Shown here: piece after piece, positions 25,336-33,186 of the stretch
How positions within the stretch are numbered: the first letter of the stretch is position 1
How the letters are laid out: each line of letters opens with the position of its first letter
NCBI GenBank assembly: GCA_963732845.1
Contig: CAVTBE010000011.1
Coordinates: forward strand, 124,001 to 188,000
Length of the DNA stretch: 64,000 bases
Reading direction: 5' to 3'
Source of the DNA: CAVSRC01 sp963732845
Lineage (GTDB): Bacteria; Pseudomonadota; Alphaproteobacteria; Rhizobiales; Kaistiaceae
Made by a program: the position numbers and the translations under genes
The notes under the pieces: generated by a model
What the model was told of the DNA's origin: nothing
Databases searched by the model: none
What the model saw: the letters and a program-made list of their open reading frames with translations, nothing else

Positions 25336-26889
25336 ATGGAGAGCGCTCAGCCGCTCTTTCGGATGGAGGGGGTCACCAAGCGGTATGGCGGCGTTGTGGC
25401 GCTCGACCATGCCGAACTGACCGTTACCGCCGGCCGCATCCACGCCATTCTCGGCGAAAACGGTGCCGGCAAATCGACGCTCATCAAGATCATGTCCGGC
25501 GCCGTCGTGCCCGACGAAGGGCGCATGACGATGGATGGCCGCGAGGTCAGCTTCGCCGATCCGGCGGCGGCCAACCACGCCGGCATCGTGTGCATCTTCC
25601 AGGAGCTGTCGCTGATCCCGGAGCTGTCGGTCGCCGACAACATCGCCATTTCGCGGCCGCCGAAGCGCTACGGCATGATCGACCGGGCGGCGCAGAGGCG
25701 CATGGCGGAAGAGGCGCTGGCCCGCGCCGGGGCGCCCGACATCCATCCGCGCGCCCTGGTCAGGGACCTGCCGCTGTCGCGGCGGCAGATGGTCGAGATC
25801 GCCAAGGCGCTGGCCCTCAATCCGCGTGTGCTCATCCTCGACGAGGCAACCTCGGCGCTGACCTCGGCCGATGTGGCGCGGGTGTTCGCGGTGCTCAAGC
25901 GCCTGCGCGAGGAAGGGCTGGCGCTGCTCTACATCTCGCACCGCATGCACGAGATCGCCGAACTCGCCGACGAGTGCACGGTGTTCCGTAACGGCCAGAA
26001 CGTCGCCACCTATGAGGCGGGAACCAAGACCGACAACGAAGTCATCGAAATGATGATCGGGCGCGAATACAGCCATGTCTTCCCGCCCAAGCCGCCGGCC
26101 GGCGCCAATGCCGAGAAGACGCCGGCGCTGGAAGCGCGCGACCTGTCGTGGACGAACCGCCTGCGCAACGTGTCGCTGGCCGTGCGCCCCGGCGAGGTGG
26201 TCGGCCTCGGCGGTCTCGACGGCCAGGGCCAGCGTGAGCTGCTGCTGGCGCTCTTCGGCGTGCTGCGCGGCCTCAGCGGCAGCCTGCTGATCGACGGCAA
26301 GGCGGTCTCGGTCAACAGCCCGATGGACGCCCGCGCCGAGGGCATCGGCATGGCGCTGATCCCCGAGGACCGCAAGACCGAGGGCCTCATGCTGCCCATG
26401 TCGGTGCGCGACAATCTGTCCTTCGCCGTGCTCGACCGTGTCGCCAAGGGCGGCATCATCGACCGCGCCAAGGAGGCGCGGCTGATCGACGACGTCATCA
26501 AGCTGCTCGCCATCCGCACCGCCGGCACCGGCATCCCGGTCGGCGCGCTGTCCGGCGGCAACCAGCAGAAGGTGGTCATCGCCAAGTGGCTGATGCGCGA
26601 GCCGCGCATCATCCTGCTCAACGATCCGACGCGCGGCATCGATGTCGGCACCAAGCAGGAGATCTACCAGCTCCTGCGCAAACTCGCCGATGCCGGCGCC
26701 GCGATCCTGTTCTACTCGACCGACTACGACGAACTGATCGGCTGCTGCGACCGCGTGCTCGTCCTCTATGACGGCGCCGTGCAGCGCGAGCTGGTCGGCG
26801 ACGAGATTACCGAACGTGCGCTGCTTGCCAGCGCTCTCAACATTGCAACCGGGGAGGAGGCCGGCGCTAGACCGGCTGTCGAGGCGTGA
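25336..26889 (+). CDS. Sugar ABC transporter, double ATP-binding protein
   Basis: RbsA/YtfR-type protein of 517 residues with two ABC domains. Domain 1: Walker A GENGAGKST near 38, signature region DLPLSRRQMVEIAKAL, Walker B VLILDEATSAL. Domain 2: GGLDGQGQRE in place of a strict P-loop, signature LSGGNQQKVVIAKWL, and IILLNDPTRGIDVG with Asn-Asp instead of Asp-Glu, a common degeneration in this class. It supplies energy for the two permeases after it. I place the start at ATG 25336 after 'ggggagg'. The stop overlaps the next gene by four bases (GTGA), showing coupling. Confidence 0.88.
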   Translation: MESAQPLFRMEGVTKRYGGVVALDHAELTVTAGRIHAILGENGAGKSTLIKIMSGAVVPDEGRMTMDGREVSFADPAAANHAGIVCIFQELSLIPELSVADNIAISRPPKRYGMIDRAAQRRMAEEALARAGAPDIHPRALVRDLPLSRRQMVEIAKALALNPRVLILDEATSALTSADVARVFAVLKRLREEGLALLYISHRMHEIAELADECTVFRNGQNVATYEAGTKTDNEVIEMMIGREYSHVFPPKPPAGANAEKTPALEARDLSWTNRLRNVSLAVRPGEVVGLGGLDGQGQRELLLALFGVLRGLSGSLLIDGKAVSVNSPMDARAEGIGMALIPEDRKTEGLMLPMSVRDNLSFAVLDRVAKGGIIDRAKEARLIDDVIKLLAIRTAGTGIPVGALSGGNQQKVVIAKWLMREPRIILLNDPTRGIDVGTKQEIYQLLRKLADAGAAILFYSTDYDELIGCCDRVLVLYDGAVQRELVGDEITERALLASALNIATGEEAGARPAVEA

Positions 26890-27890
26890 AGGAATGGCGT
26901 TTCTGGCTGGCTGAACAGCGCGGCACCCTGCTGGCGTTCGGCATCTTCGTGGTGATGTTCACGATCTACCTGGTCAATCACCCGGCGATCGCGAACAACG
27001 GCTTCACCGAAACCACGGTCTCCAACGTCGTGCAGACGGCGGCCAACAAGGGCGTGCTGCTCGCCTTCGTGGCGATGGCGCAGGCGCTGGTGGTCATCAC
27101 CGCCGGCATCGACCTGTCGGTGGGCATGGTGTTCACGCTCACCAACTGCCTGGCCTCGTGGATCGTCGACGGTACGCCCCTGCAGACGGCGCTCGGCGTC
27201 GCCGGCGTTCTCGCCGTCGGCGCGCTGTGCGGCGCCATCAACGGCGTCATCGTCATCTTCGGCCGGCTGCAGCCGATCGTGACGACGATCGCCACCGGCG
27301 CCATCTACTACGGCATCGCGCTGCTGCTCAGGCCGTTCCCGGGCGGCAGCGTCAACGGCGATCTCGCCGACCTGATGACCGGCAAGGTGTTCGATGTGTT
27401 CCCGGCCAGCCTGGTGGTTCTCGCCGCGGTCGTGGTGATCATCTGGGTGCCATTCAGCCGCTCGCTCACCGGCCGCGCCGCCTATGCCGTCGGCTCGTCC
27501 GAGGTCGCCGCCTACATGTCGGGCGTCCCGGTCAAGCGGGCGAAGTTCGCCGCCTATACGCTGGCCGGCGTGCTTGCCTCCCTCGGCGGCCTGTTCCTCA
27601 CCTTCTTCACCTATACCGGCGAGGCCGCCTATGCCTCGGGCAGCACCTACACGCTGTTCTCGATCGCCGCGGTGGTGCTCGGCGGCGTGTCGCTCTTCGG
27701 CGGCACCGGCAGCGCCATCGGTGCGATCTTCGGGGCGCTCGCCTTCCGCACCATCGGCGACCTTCTCTTCGTCTTCGACTTCGACCCGCTGTGGCAGCCG
27801 CTCTTCCAGGGCGTGGTGCTGATGCTCGCCGTCAGCCTGACGGCCTTCGGCCTCTTCCGGGTCCGCAACCGGCTGGATTGGTTCCTATGA
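26886..27890 (+). CDS. Sugar ABC transporter permease (YtfT-like)
   Basis: A BPD_transp_2 permease of 334 residues with 8-10 membrane helices. AQALVVITAGIDLSVGMVFTL is the diagnostic block of ribose-type permeases. It starts at GTG 26886 within the ATPase stop; the ATG at 26893 is out of frame. Its stop overlaps the second permease start (ATGA). Having two different permeases is the arrangement of the galactofuranose importer YtfQRT-YjfF, so a heterodimeric channel is expected here. Confidence 0.87.
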   Translation: MKEWRFWLAEQRGTLLAFGIFVVMFTIYLVNHPAIANNGFTETTVSNVVQTAANKGVLLAFVAMAQALVVITAGIDLSVGMVFTLTNCLASWIVDGTPLQTALGVAGVLAVGALCGAINGVIVIFGRLQPIVTTIATGAIYYGIALLLRPFPGGSVNGDLADLMTGKVFDVFPASLVVLAAVVVIIWVPFSRSLTGRAAYAVGSSEVAAYMSGVPVKRAKFAAYTLAGVLASLGGLFLTFFTYTGEAAYASGSTYTLFSIAAVVLGGVSLFGGTGSAIGAIFGALAFRTIGDLLFVFDFDPLWQPLFQGVVLMLAVSLTAFGLFRVRNRLDWFL

Positions 27891-28873
27891 GCGCGACAAC
27901 CACGGGCGGGGGGCTCGTCTCCCATCTGCCGGGCTTCATCCGTCGCGATCCGGCGGTGGCCACGGCCTTTGCCTGCATCATCGCTCTGCTGCTCATCGGC
28001 AGCCTCTATTCGGAGAATTTCCTGTCGCCTGAGTACCTGCTGCAGCAGCTCAAGGTGGCATCCTTCCTCGGCGTCATCGCCACCGGCATGATGGTGGTCA
28101 TCCTGCTCGGCCAGATCGACCTGTCGGTGCCCTGGGTGGTCACCACCGGCGCCATGATGGCCTGTGCCATGGCGTCCTGGGGCGCGGCCGGCGACCTCCT
28201 GTCGGTGCCCTTCGGCATCCTGTGCGGGGTTGCGCTCGGCCTCGTCAACGGCTTTGGCGTGGCCTATCTGCGCATTCCTTCGATGATCATCACGCTGGCC
28301 ACCAACGCCGTCGCGCAGGGGCTGATGGTGGTCTATTCGGGCGGCTTCTCACCGCGCGACGTCGCCTCGCCGCCGATGCGCTATCTGGCCACCGGCTTTG
28401 CCATCCCGACGGTACCGAATTCGGTGATCGTGTGGGCGGTGGTCGGCATCGGCGCCGTCTTCGTGCTCGGTCGCACGACCTTCGGCCGGTCGGTCTACGG
28501 CATCGGCAACCGCGAGCGGGCCGCCTATCTCTCCGGCGTCAACACGCGCCGGGTGGTGATGATCGGGTTTGCCATCTCCGGCGGGCTCGCCGCCTTCGGT
28601 GGCGTGCTGCTCGCCGGCTATGCTTCAAAGGCGGCGCAGTCGATGGGCGATGTCTATCTGTTGCCGTCGATCGCCGCCGTGGTCCTCGGCGGCACGTCGA
28701 TCCTCGGCGGGCGCGGCAGCTATCTCGGCACCGTCGCCGGCGTCATCCTGATCACGCTCCTGCAGTCGATTCTGTCGGTCATGCAGATGCCCGAGGCGGG
28801 CCGCCAGGTGATCTACGGCGCCGTCATCATCGCGATGCTTCTGCTCTACGGACGCGAGAAGCTGGTGCGCTAG
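27887..28873 (+). CDS. Sugar ABC transporter permease (YjfF-like)
   Basis: Second permease of the sugar importer, 328 residues. GVIATGMMVVILLGQIDLSVPWVVTTGAM matches the ribose-type permease core, and GNRERAAYLSGVNTRRV is the cytoplasmic coupling loop. I place the start at ATG 27887, overlapping the previous stop by three bases; the long frame further upstream is a shadow of the first permease. Ends 13 bases before the uronate-dehydrogenase-like gene, which therefore belongs to the same transcript. Confidence 0.87.
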   Translation: MSATTTGGGLVSHLPGFIRRDPAVATAFACIIALLLIGSLYSENFLSPEYLLQQLKVASFLGVIATGMMVVILLGQIDLSVPWVVTTGAMMACAMASWGAAGDLLSVPFGILCGVALGLVNGFGVAYLRIPSMIITLATNAVAQGLMVVYSGGFSPRDVASPPMRYLATGFAIPTVPNSVIVWAVVGIGAVFVLGRTTFGRSVYGIGNRERAAYLSGVNTRRVVMIGFAISGGLAAFGGVLLAGYASKAAQSMGDVYLLPSIAAVVLGGTSILGGRGSYLGTVAGVILITLLQSILSVMQMPEAGRQVIYGAVIIAMLLLYGREKLVR

Positions 28874-28886
28874 GACCGGGCCACAG

Positions 28887-29684
28887 ATGATGAAGCGGAT
28901 CCTGATCACCGGGGCGGCGGGCAGTGCGGCGCGGCTGATCCGGCCGCTCCTCGGCGCCGCCTACCGGCTGCGCCTGTCGGATGTGCGGCCGGTGGCCGAC
29001 GCGGCCGCGGCGGAAGAGGTGGTGACGGCCGACCTCGGCGACATGGCCGCCCTGCGTGCGGCGATCGCAGGCGTCGACGGCATCGTCCATCTCGGCGCCT
29101 TCGCGCTGGAGACCGACTGGCAGACCATCCACGCCGCCAACATCGTCGGCACCTACAACCTGTTCGAGGCGGCGCGGCTGGAAGGCGTCAGGCGCGTGGT
29201 CTTCGCCTCGAGCGGCCATGCCATGGGCTTCTATCCCAAGACCCAGACGATTCCCGCCGACGTGACCGTGCGGCCCGATTCGCGCTACGGCCTGAGCAAG
29301 GCCTTCGGCGAGGCGGCGGCCAGCCTCTACGCCTACAAATACGGGGCGGAGGTGCTGTCGATCCGCATCGGCACCGTCTCGGAGAGGCCGGCCGACGAGC
29401 ACCGGCTGCGGGCGATCTGGATCAGTCCGCGCGACCTCTGCCAGCTCATCCGCATCGGCCTGGAAACGCTTGGGCTCCGCCACGAGATCGTCTATGGCGC
29501 CTCGGCCAACAAGGCGTGCTGGTGGGACAATTCCAACGCCTTCCGGCTCGACTACCGGCCGGAAGACAGCGCCGAGGACTACCAAACCGGTGCGGTTTCC
29601 GACGAGGCCAGCGGCGATCCGCGGGCGGATCTCAACCAGGGCGGGGTGTTTTGTTCCGAGGAGGAGATCACGACGCCGGTCTAG
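28887..29684 (+). CDS. udh: NAD-dependent epimerase/dehydratase family protein (uronate dehydrogenase-like)
   Basis: Extended SDR of 265 residues. NAD-binding ILITGAAGSAARLIRP at the start, catalytic Tyr-Lys in DSRYGLSKAFGE, and a C-terminal WWDNSNAFRLDYRPEDSAEDY block that matches hexuronate dehydrogenases, which oxidise galacturonate or glucuronate to aldarolactones with NAD+. It is the last gene of the LacI-controlled sugar importer operon, consistent with first-step oxidation of the imported sugar or uronate. Start is the first of two adjacent ATGs (28887, 28890). The gene symbol is a family-level call; substrate specificity is not proven. Confidence 0.72.
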   Translation: MMKRILITGAAGSAARLIRPLLGAAYRLRLSDVRPVADAAAAEEVVTADLGDMAALRAAIAGVDGIVHLGAFALETDWQTIHAANIVGTYNLFEAARLEGVRRVVFASSGHAMGFYPKTQTIPADVTVRPDSRYGLSKAFGEAAASLYAYKYGAEVLSIRIGTVSERPADEHRLRAIWISPRDLCQLIRIGLETLGLRHEIVYGASANKACWWDNSNAFRLDYRPEDSAEDYQTGAVSDEASGDPRADLNQGGVFCSEEEITTPV

Positions 29685-30167
29685 GCGGTGGCGGGGTGCG
29701 GCGGCACGTCGCGATGTGGCGAAATCGTGGCGCACGCTTACAATTTTACCGAAAAACCTGCGGAAATCCGCCAATTTCCCTGTCCACAGACCGCCCGGGT
29801 TCGGGGTTGAAATATCATCCTGTATCGTTAGCATTGGGGCGTGGCGAGTCGGCACGTCTGGCGTTTTTGCCGGTTCCGGGTTCGTCGCTGGAAGAACGAC
29901 AGTTTTATGCAGTTTGAATTTGTAATGCCTGCTTTGTTTTGATGACGACGTAGTTGGTACTAGTTTTTTCACCGAGGTTTTTTGGCGTCGCCGCTTTGGC
30001 AACGCAACGTCCGTTTGGATGAAGGGGTTTCGGTTCTGACAAAGCCGCCGGGTCGCGCCGGCGGCTTTGGTCGTTTATAGGCAAGCCGGGGCTCTTCCGC
30101 GCCGGGTGCGATTTTACCGGTCCCGACCTATGTTACCACTCGGTGGCGGCCCAGGGTGCGTATCGGC
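29685..30167 (+). other. AT-richer intergenic region, no convincing gene
   Basis: About 480 bases with visibly lower GC and several T tracts (ggttttttgg, ctagttttttc), unlike anything else in the window. Short open frames on both strands show no recognisable protein. A strong hairpin closes the region at 30041-30068. It may hold a small RNA or a promoter array for the TerB-like gene, or be decayed DNA. I see no tRNA fold or known RNA signature. Confidence 0.4.
30041..30068 (+). terminator. Perfect 11-bp terminator-like hairpin
   Basis: AAAGCCGCCGG 30041-30051 pairs with CCGGCGGCTTT 30058-30068 around GTCGCG, followed by ggtcgttta. The A/T-flanked GC stem is symmetrical, so it could work in both directions. 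It could end either the sugar operon transcript or an unseen small RNA from the AT-rich region. Confidence 0.6.
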
Positions 30168-30623
30168 ATGATTGCAGCAATTAAACAGTTTTTCGACCGC
30201 CTGACCGACGACGGCGATGCCGTCGATCTGGGAGAAGAAGAGGTGCGGCTGGCGGTGGCCGCGCTGCTCTACCATCTGGTCACCGTGGACGGCGTGGTGT
30301 CGCCGGCCGAGCAGGCGATGCTGACCGAACTCCTCGAGCGCCGCTTCGGCCTCGATGCGCAGGCGGCGCGGTCGCTGATCGATGCGGCCGAGACCGCCGA
30401 CGACGAGGCGGTCGATCTCTACCGCTTCACCAGCCTGCTCAAGCAGCGCCTGGACGTCGCCGACCGCGAGCGCATCATCGAGATGATGTGGCGCCTGGTC
30501 TATGCCGATGGCACCATGCACGAGTTTGAGGATAATCTGGTGTGGCGCGTCGCCGAGCTGCTGGCGGTGCCCTCACAGGTGCGCATCCGCCTCAAGCACG
30601 CCGTGCGCGACGGAACCGAGTAG
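30168..30623 (+). CDS. TerB-family tellurite resistance-like protein
   Basis: A 151-residue acidic helical protein of the TerB/DjlA N-domain type. Conserved acidic pairs in LVTVDGVVSPAEQAML (about 38-53) and WRLVYADGTMHEFEDNLVWRVAELL (about 107-131) form the family's metal-binding helices. TerB-like proteins are associated with stress and metal responses, but the rhizobial single-domain members are uncharacterised. ATG 30168 is preferred over GTG 30156. The next gene begins at the base after the stop, so the two are co-transcribed. Confidence 0.8.
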   Translation: MIAAIKQFFDRLTDDGDAVDLGEEEVRLAVAALLYHLVTVDGVVSPAEQAMLTELLERRFGLDAQAARSLIDAAETADDEAVDLYRFTSLLKQRLDVADRERIIEMMWRLVYADGTMHEFEDNLVWRVAELLAVPSQVRIRLKHAVRDGTE

Positions 30624-31361
30624 ATGCCCATGCGGCCAGTGCTGATCGTCCTTCATCAGGAACACTCGACCCCCGGCCGGGTCGGTCATCGGCTGATGGA
30701 ACGCGGCCATGCGCTGGATATCCGCCGGCCGCGTTTTGGCGACCCGCTGCCGGAGACGCTCAACGAACACGCCGGCGCGATCATTTTCGGCGGGCCGATG
30801 AGCGTCAACGATCCCGACAACTACCTGAAGACCGAGGCCGACTGGATCAAGGTGCCGCTCGGCGAGGGCGCGCCCTTCCTTGGCCTCTGCCTGGGGGCGC
30901 AATTGCTCGCTTTGCATCTCGGCGCGGCGGTCGGGCCGCATGCCGACGGCCACATCGAGGTCGGCTGGTTCGGACTGACGCCGACCGAGCCCGGGCGGCA
31001 GCTCATCGCGTCCTGGCCGGATTGCGTCCATCAGTTCCACCGGGAAGGCTTCGGCCTTCCGGCGGGCGCGACGCTGCTGGCGGAAGGGTCGGCCGATACC
31101 TTCCCCAACCAGGCCTTCTCCTACGGCGAGGCGGCCTTCGCCATCCAGTTCCACATCGAGCTGACCACGGCGATGGTCGGTCGCTGGACGGGGCGCATCG
31201 GCGACCGCGCCAAGCTGCCCGGCGGCCAGGCCGCCGCCAAGCACTTCCAGGGCCGCGCATTGCACGACTGGAAGACGAAGGCCTTTCTCGACGCCTTCCT
31301 CGAGCTGTGGCTGAAGCGCGACCGGCGTCAGACGGCGACGGCGGCGGAAGCGGCGGAGTAG
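30624..31361 (+). CDS. Class I glutamine amidotransferase (GATase1-like)
   Basis: A 245-residue stand-alone GATase1 protein. The nucleophile Cys is in FLGLCLGAQLLA near 90 and the partner His/Glu in IQFHIELT near 178. GGPMSVND, the oxyanion-strand motif, lies near 55. Such proteins hydrolyse glutamine for a partner synthase, or act on gamma-glutamyl compounds like PuuD; the absence of a synthase nearby leaves the role open. It follows the TerB-like gene without a gap. The C-terminus is a short Thr/Ala/Glu-rich tail. All catalytic residues appear present. Confidence 0.8.
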   Translation: MPMRPVLIVLHQEHSTPGRVGHRLMERGHALDIRRPRFGDPLPETLNEHAGAIIFGGPMSVNDPDNYLKTEADWIKVPLGEGAPFLGLCLGAQLLALHLGAAVGPHADGHIEVGWFGLTPTEPGRQLIASWPDCVHQFHREGFGLPAGATLLAEGSADTFPNQAFSYGEAAFAIQFHIELTTAMVGRWTGRIGDRAKLPGGQAAAKHFQGRALHDWKTKAFLDAFLELWLKRDRRQTATAAEAAE

Positions 31362-31664
31362 CCGACAGCCCTGTTGTTGCAATCTGCAACGCCCGCTCGC
31401 AATTTGCGAGGCGCGGCCGGTTACCAAAACCTTAAGACAATCAATAAATTGCGATTCAAATCGGTGCGGACCACAAGCCCTTGCCGGGCGCCGATTGGCA
31501 AGCCCTTTGCCAATAGGGAGGCACGCTGATTTTCTGGTTGTGCGTAGTCAGCGAACAGACTGGGCGGGGGAGGGCGGAGGCCGTCGACCCCCGGCAAGCT
31601 CTCTCCCGTCCCGGTCATCTCTCCGCGCGAGGCCGTCCGGTCGTGCGCAGGATCTTAAGCGATG

Positions 31665-31707
31665 GGCCCGGAGCGGCGCGGCGGCTGCTCCGGGCCGATC
31701 GTTTTTT
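31665..31707 (+). terminator. Strong intrinsic terminator before the sigma factor
   Basis: GGCCCGGAGC 31665-31674 pairs perfectly with GCTCCGGGCC 31687-31696, and T6 follows at 31702-31707. It lies 300 bases after the GATase stop and 130 before the sigma gene, so it may close the upstream operon or attenuate a sigma-factor leader. The rest of 31362-31664 holds palindromes (ctcgcaatttgcgag near 31395) but no gene. Confidence 0.65.
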
Positions 31708-31736
31708 GCGGGCTCAAATCAAGCGCTGCAAAGCCT

Positions 31737-31778
31737 TGTCCTGAGATGCTCGCCGAAGGCGAGCCTCGAAGGATACGG
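31737..31778. repeat. REP-like palindrome
   Basis: Core GCTCGCC 31748-31754 with GGCGAGC 31758-31764, flanked by tcctgag and ctcgaagga. This is the form of the intergenic REP palindromes common in Hyphomicrobiales. Related elements occur near 36350 and 51557. Confidence 0.55.
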
Positions 31779-31839
31779 CCTGTTCCGCAAGCGGGGCCAA
31801 CTCGGCTACAGTCCGTTCCCGATCACCCCCCGGGGGACC

Positions 31840-32340
31840 ATGGCAACCGACGCCCACAAAGCCGTGATGGATGGCCTCGCCGCGCTGTTGCCGCGGCTGT
31901 GGCGCTATGGGCTGGTGCTGTCGGGAAACCGCGACACGGCGGAGGAGCTGGTTCAGGCGACCTGCGTGCGCGCGCTGGAGCGCAGCCGTCAGTTCACCCC
32001 CGGCACCCGACTCGACCGCTGGTTGATCGCCATCCTCCATTCGATCTGGCTCAACGAGATTCGCGCCCGCAAGGTGCGCCAGGGGCAGGGGCTGGTCGAT
32101 GCCGAGACGGCGCTCGTCTTCGACGGAATCCGCGAGATCGAGGCGAATATTCTAGCCGCCCAGGTGTTAAGGCAGGTTCAGGACCTGCCCGAGGTGCAGC
32201 GCGAAACCGTCTATCTGGTCTATGTCGAAGGGCTCAGCTACCGCGAAGCTGCCGATGCGCTCGGCGTCCCGATCGGGACGGTGATGTCGCGTCTGGCCGG
32301 CGCCCGGGCGAAGCTCGCCGGCCTTTCGGCGAATGTGTGA
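31840..32340 (+). CDS. ECF RNA polymerase sigma factor
   Basis: A 166-residue sigma-70 family factor with only regions 2 and 4. Region 2 spans LLPRLWRYGLVLSGNRDTAEELVQATCVRALER to the RLDRWLIAILHSIWLNEIR block. Region 4 spans LPEVQRETVYLVYVEGLSYREAADALGVPIGTVMSRLAGARAKL, a typical helix-turn-helix. It redirects RNA polymerase to a stress regulon. The next gene, 17 bases downstream, is a single-helix anti-sigma factor, so the pair forms a membrane-signalled switch. I place the start at ATG 31840; the open frame further upstream crosses a terminator. Signal unknown. Confidence 0.85.
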   Translation: MATDAHKAVMDGLAALLPRLWRYGLVLSGNRDTAEELVQATCVRALERSRQFTPGTRLDRWLIAILHSIWLNEIRARKVRQGQGLVDAETALVFDGIREIEANILAAQVLRQVQDLPEVQRETVYLVYVEGLSYREAADALGVPIGTVMSRLAGARAKLAGLSANV

Positions 32341-32357
32341 GGAAAGCAGCGAGACGC

Positions 32358-33164
32358 ATGGCCGATCTGGTCGATAACCCGCCGAGCGACGACGCTCTGT
32401 TGACCGCCTATATCGACGGCGAGCTCCCCGCCGGCGCGCGCGCCGCGCTGGAGCAGCGGCTCGCCGGCGAGGCGGCGCTGGCGGCGCGGCTGGAGGCGCT
32501 GAAGCGCGGCGGAAGGGATTTCGCCGGTGCCTTCGACCTGCTGCTTTCTGCCGCACCCGAGGCGCGGCTTTCGGCGCTGCTCGCCGAAGCCGAGGCCGAG
32601 GCCGAGGTTCGCGCAGCGCCGCGGCGCAACTGGCGCGCGGTCGCCATCGCCGCCTCGGTCGCGATCTTCGTTCTGGGCGCGGCGGCCGGCTATCTGGTGC
32701 CGCTGGCCGCCGGCCTGGTGCAGCCGACGCAGGTGGCGGAGACGCCGAACTGGCGGCAGGCGGTGGCCGAATACATGAGCTTCATCACGCCGGAGACGCT
32801 GGCGATCATCGCCGACAATCCGCCGGCGCTGGCCGGCGAATTGGCGAAGGTCGGCGAGAAGCTCTCGGTCGATCTCGCGCCGACGCGGCTGGCCCTGCCC
32901 GACGCCGCCCTCAAGCGCGCCGCGCTCTATGACTTTCATGGCAAGCCGCTGGTGCAGCTCGCCTATCTGTCGCCGGGCGAGGGCGCCTTCGCCTTCTGCA
33001 TCATCGCCAACGGCAAGCCGGATGGAGCGGTCGCCTTCGAGGAGCGTGAAGGTTTCAACATCGTCTTCTGGAACCGCAGCGGCCTCGGCTACATGCTGAT
33101 CGGCAAGGCGCCGCGCGCCACGCTGGAAGCCTTTGCCGGCGATCTCAAGGCGCGCGTCTCCTGA
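32358..33164 (+). CDS. Anti-sigma factor (single-pass membrane)
   Basis: A 268-residue protein with a cytoplasmic N-terminal anti-sigma helix bundle (DDALLTAYIDGELPAGARAALEQRLA), one membrane helix at about 96-116 (AVAIAASVAIFVLGAAAGYLV) and a periplasmic domain of about 150 residues. No Cys/His zinc motif of the ZAS type is seen. By family, it holds the preceding ECF sigma factor inactive until a periplasmic or membrane signal releases it. The periplasmic part (FHGKPLVQLAYLSPGEGAFAFC) resembles other uncharacterised alphaproteobacterial anti-sigma sensors. Start ATG 32358; convergent with the regulator that follows. Confidence 0.83.
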   Translation: MADLVDNPPSDDALLTAYIDGELPAGARAALEQRLAGEAALAARLEALKRGGRDFAGAFDLLLSAAPEARLSALLAEAEAEAEVRAAPRRNWRAVAIAASVAIFVLGAAAGYLVPLAAGLVQPTQVAETPNWRQAVAEYMSFITPETLAIIADNPPALAGELAKVGEKLSVDLAPTRLALPDAALKRAALYDFHGKPLVQLAYLSPGEGAFAFCIIANGKPDGAVAFEEREGFNIVFWNRSGLGYMLIGKAPRATLEAFAGDLKARVS

Positions 33165-33186
33165 GGATGCCGGGGTCCCGGCGACC

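Noticed and set aside
31370..31410. FixK-type box in ttgcaatctgcaa
   Set aside because: Symmetrical, but with a spacer of five instead of six bases, so it does not fit the consensus.
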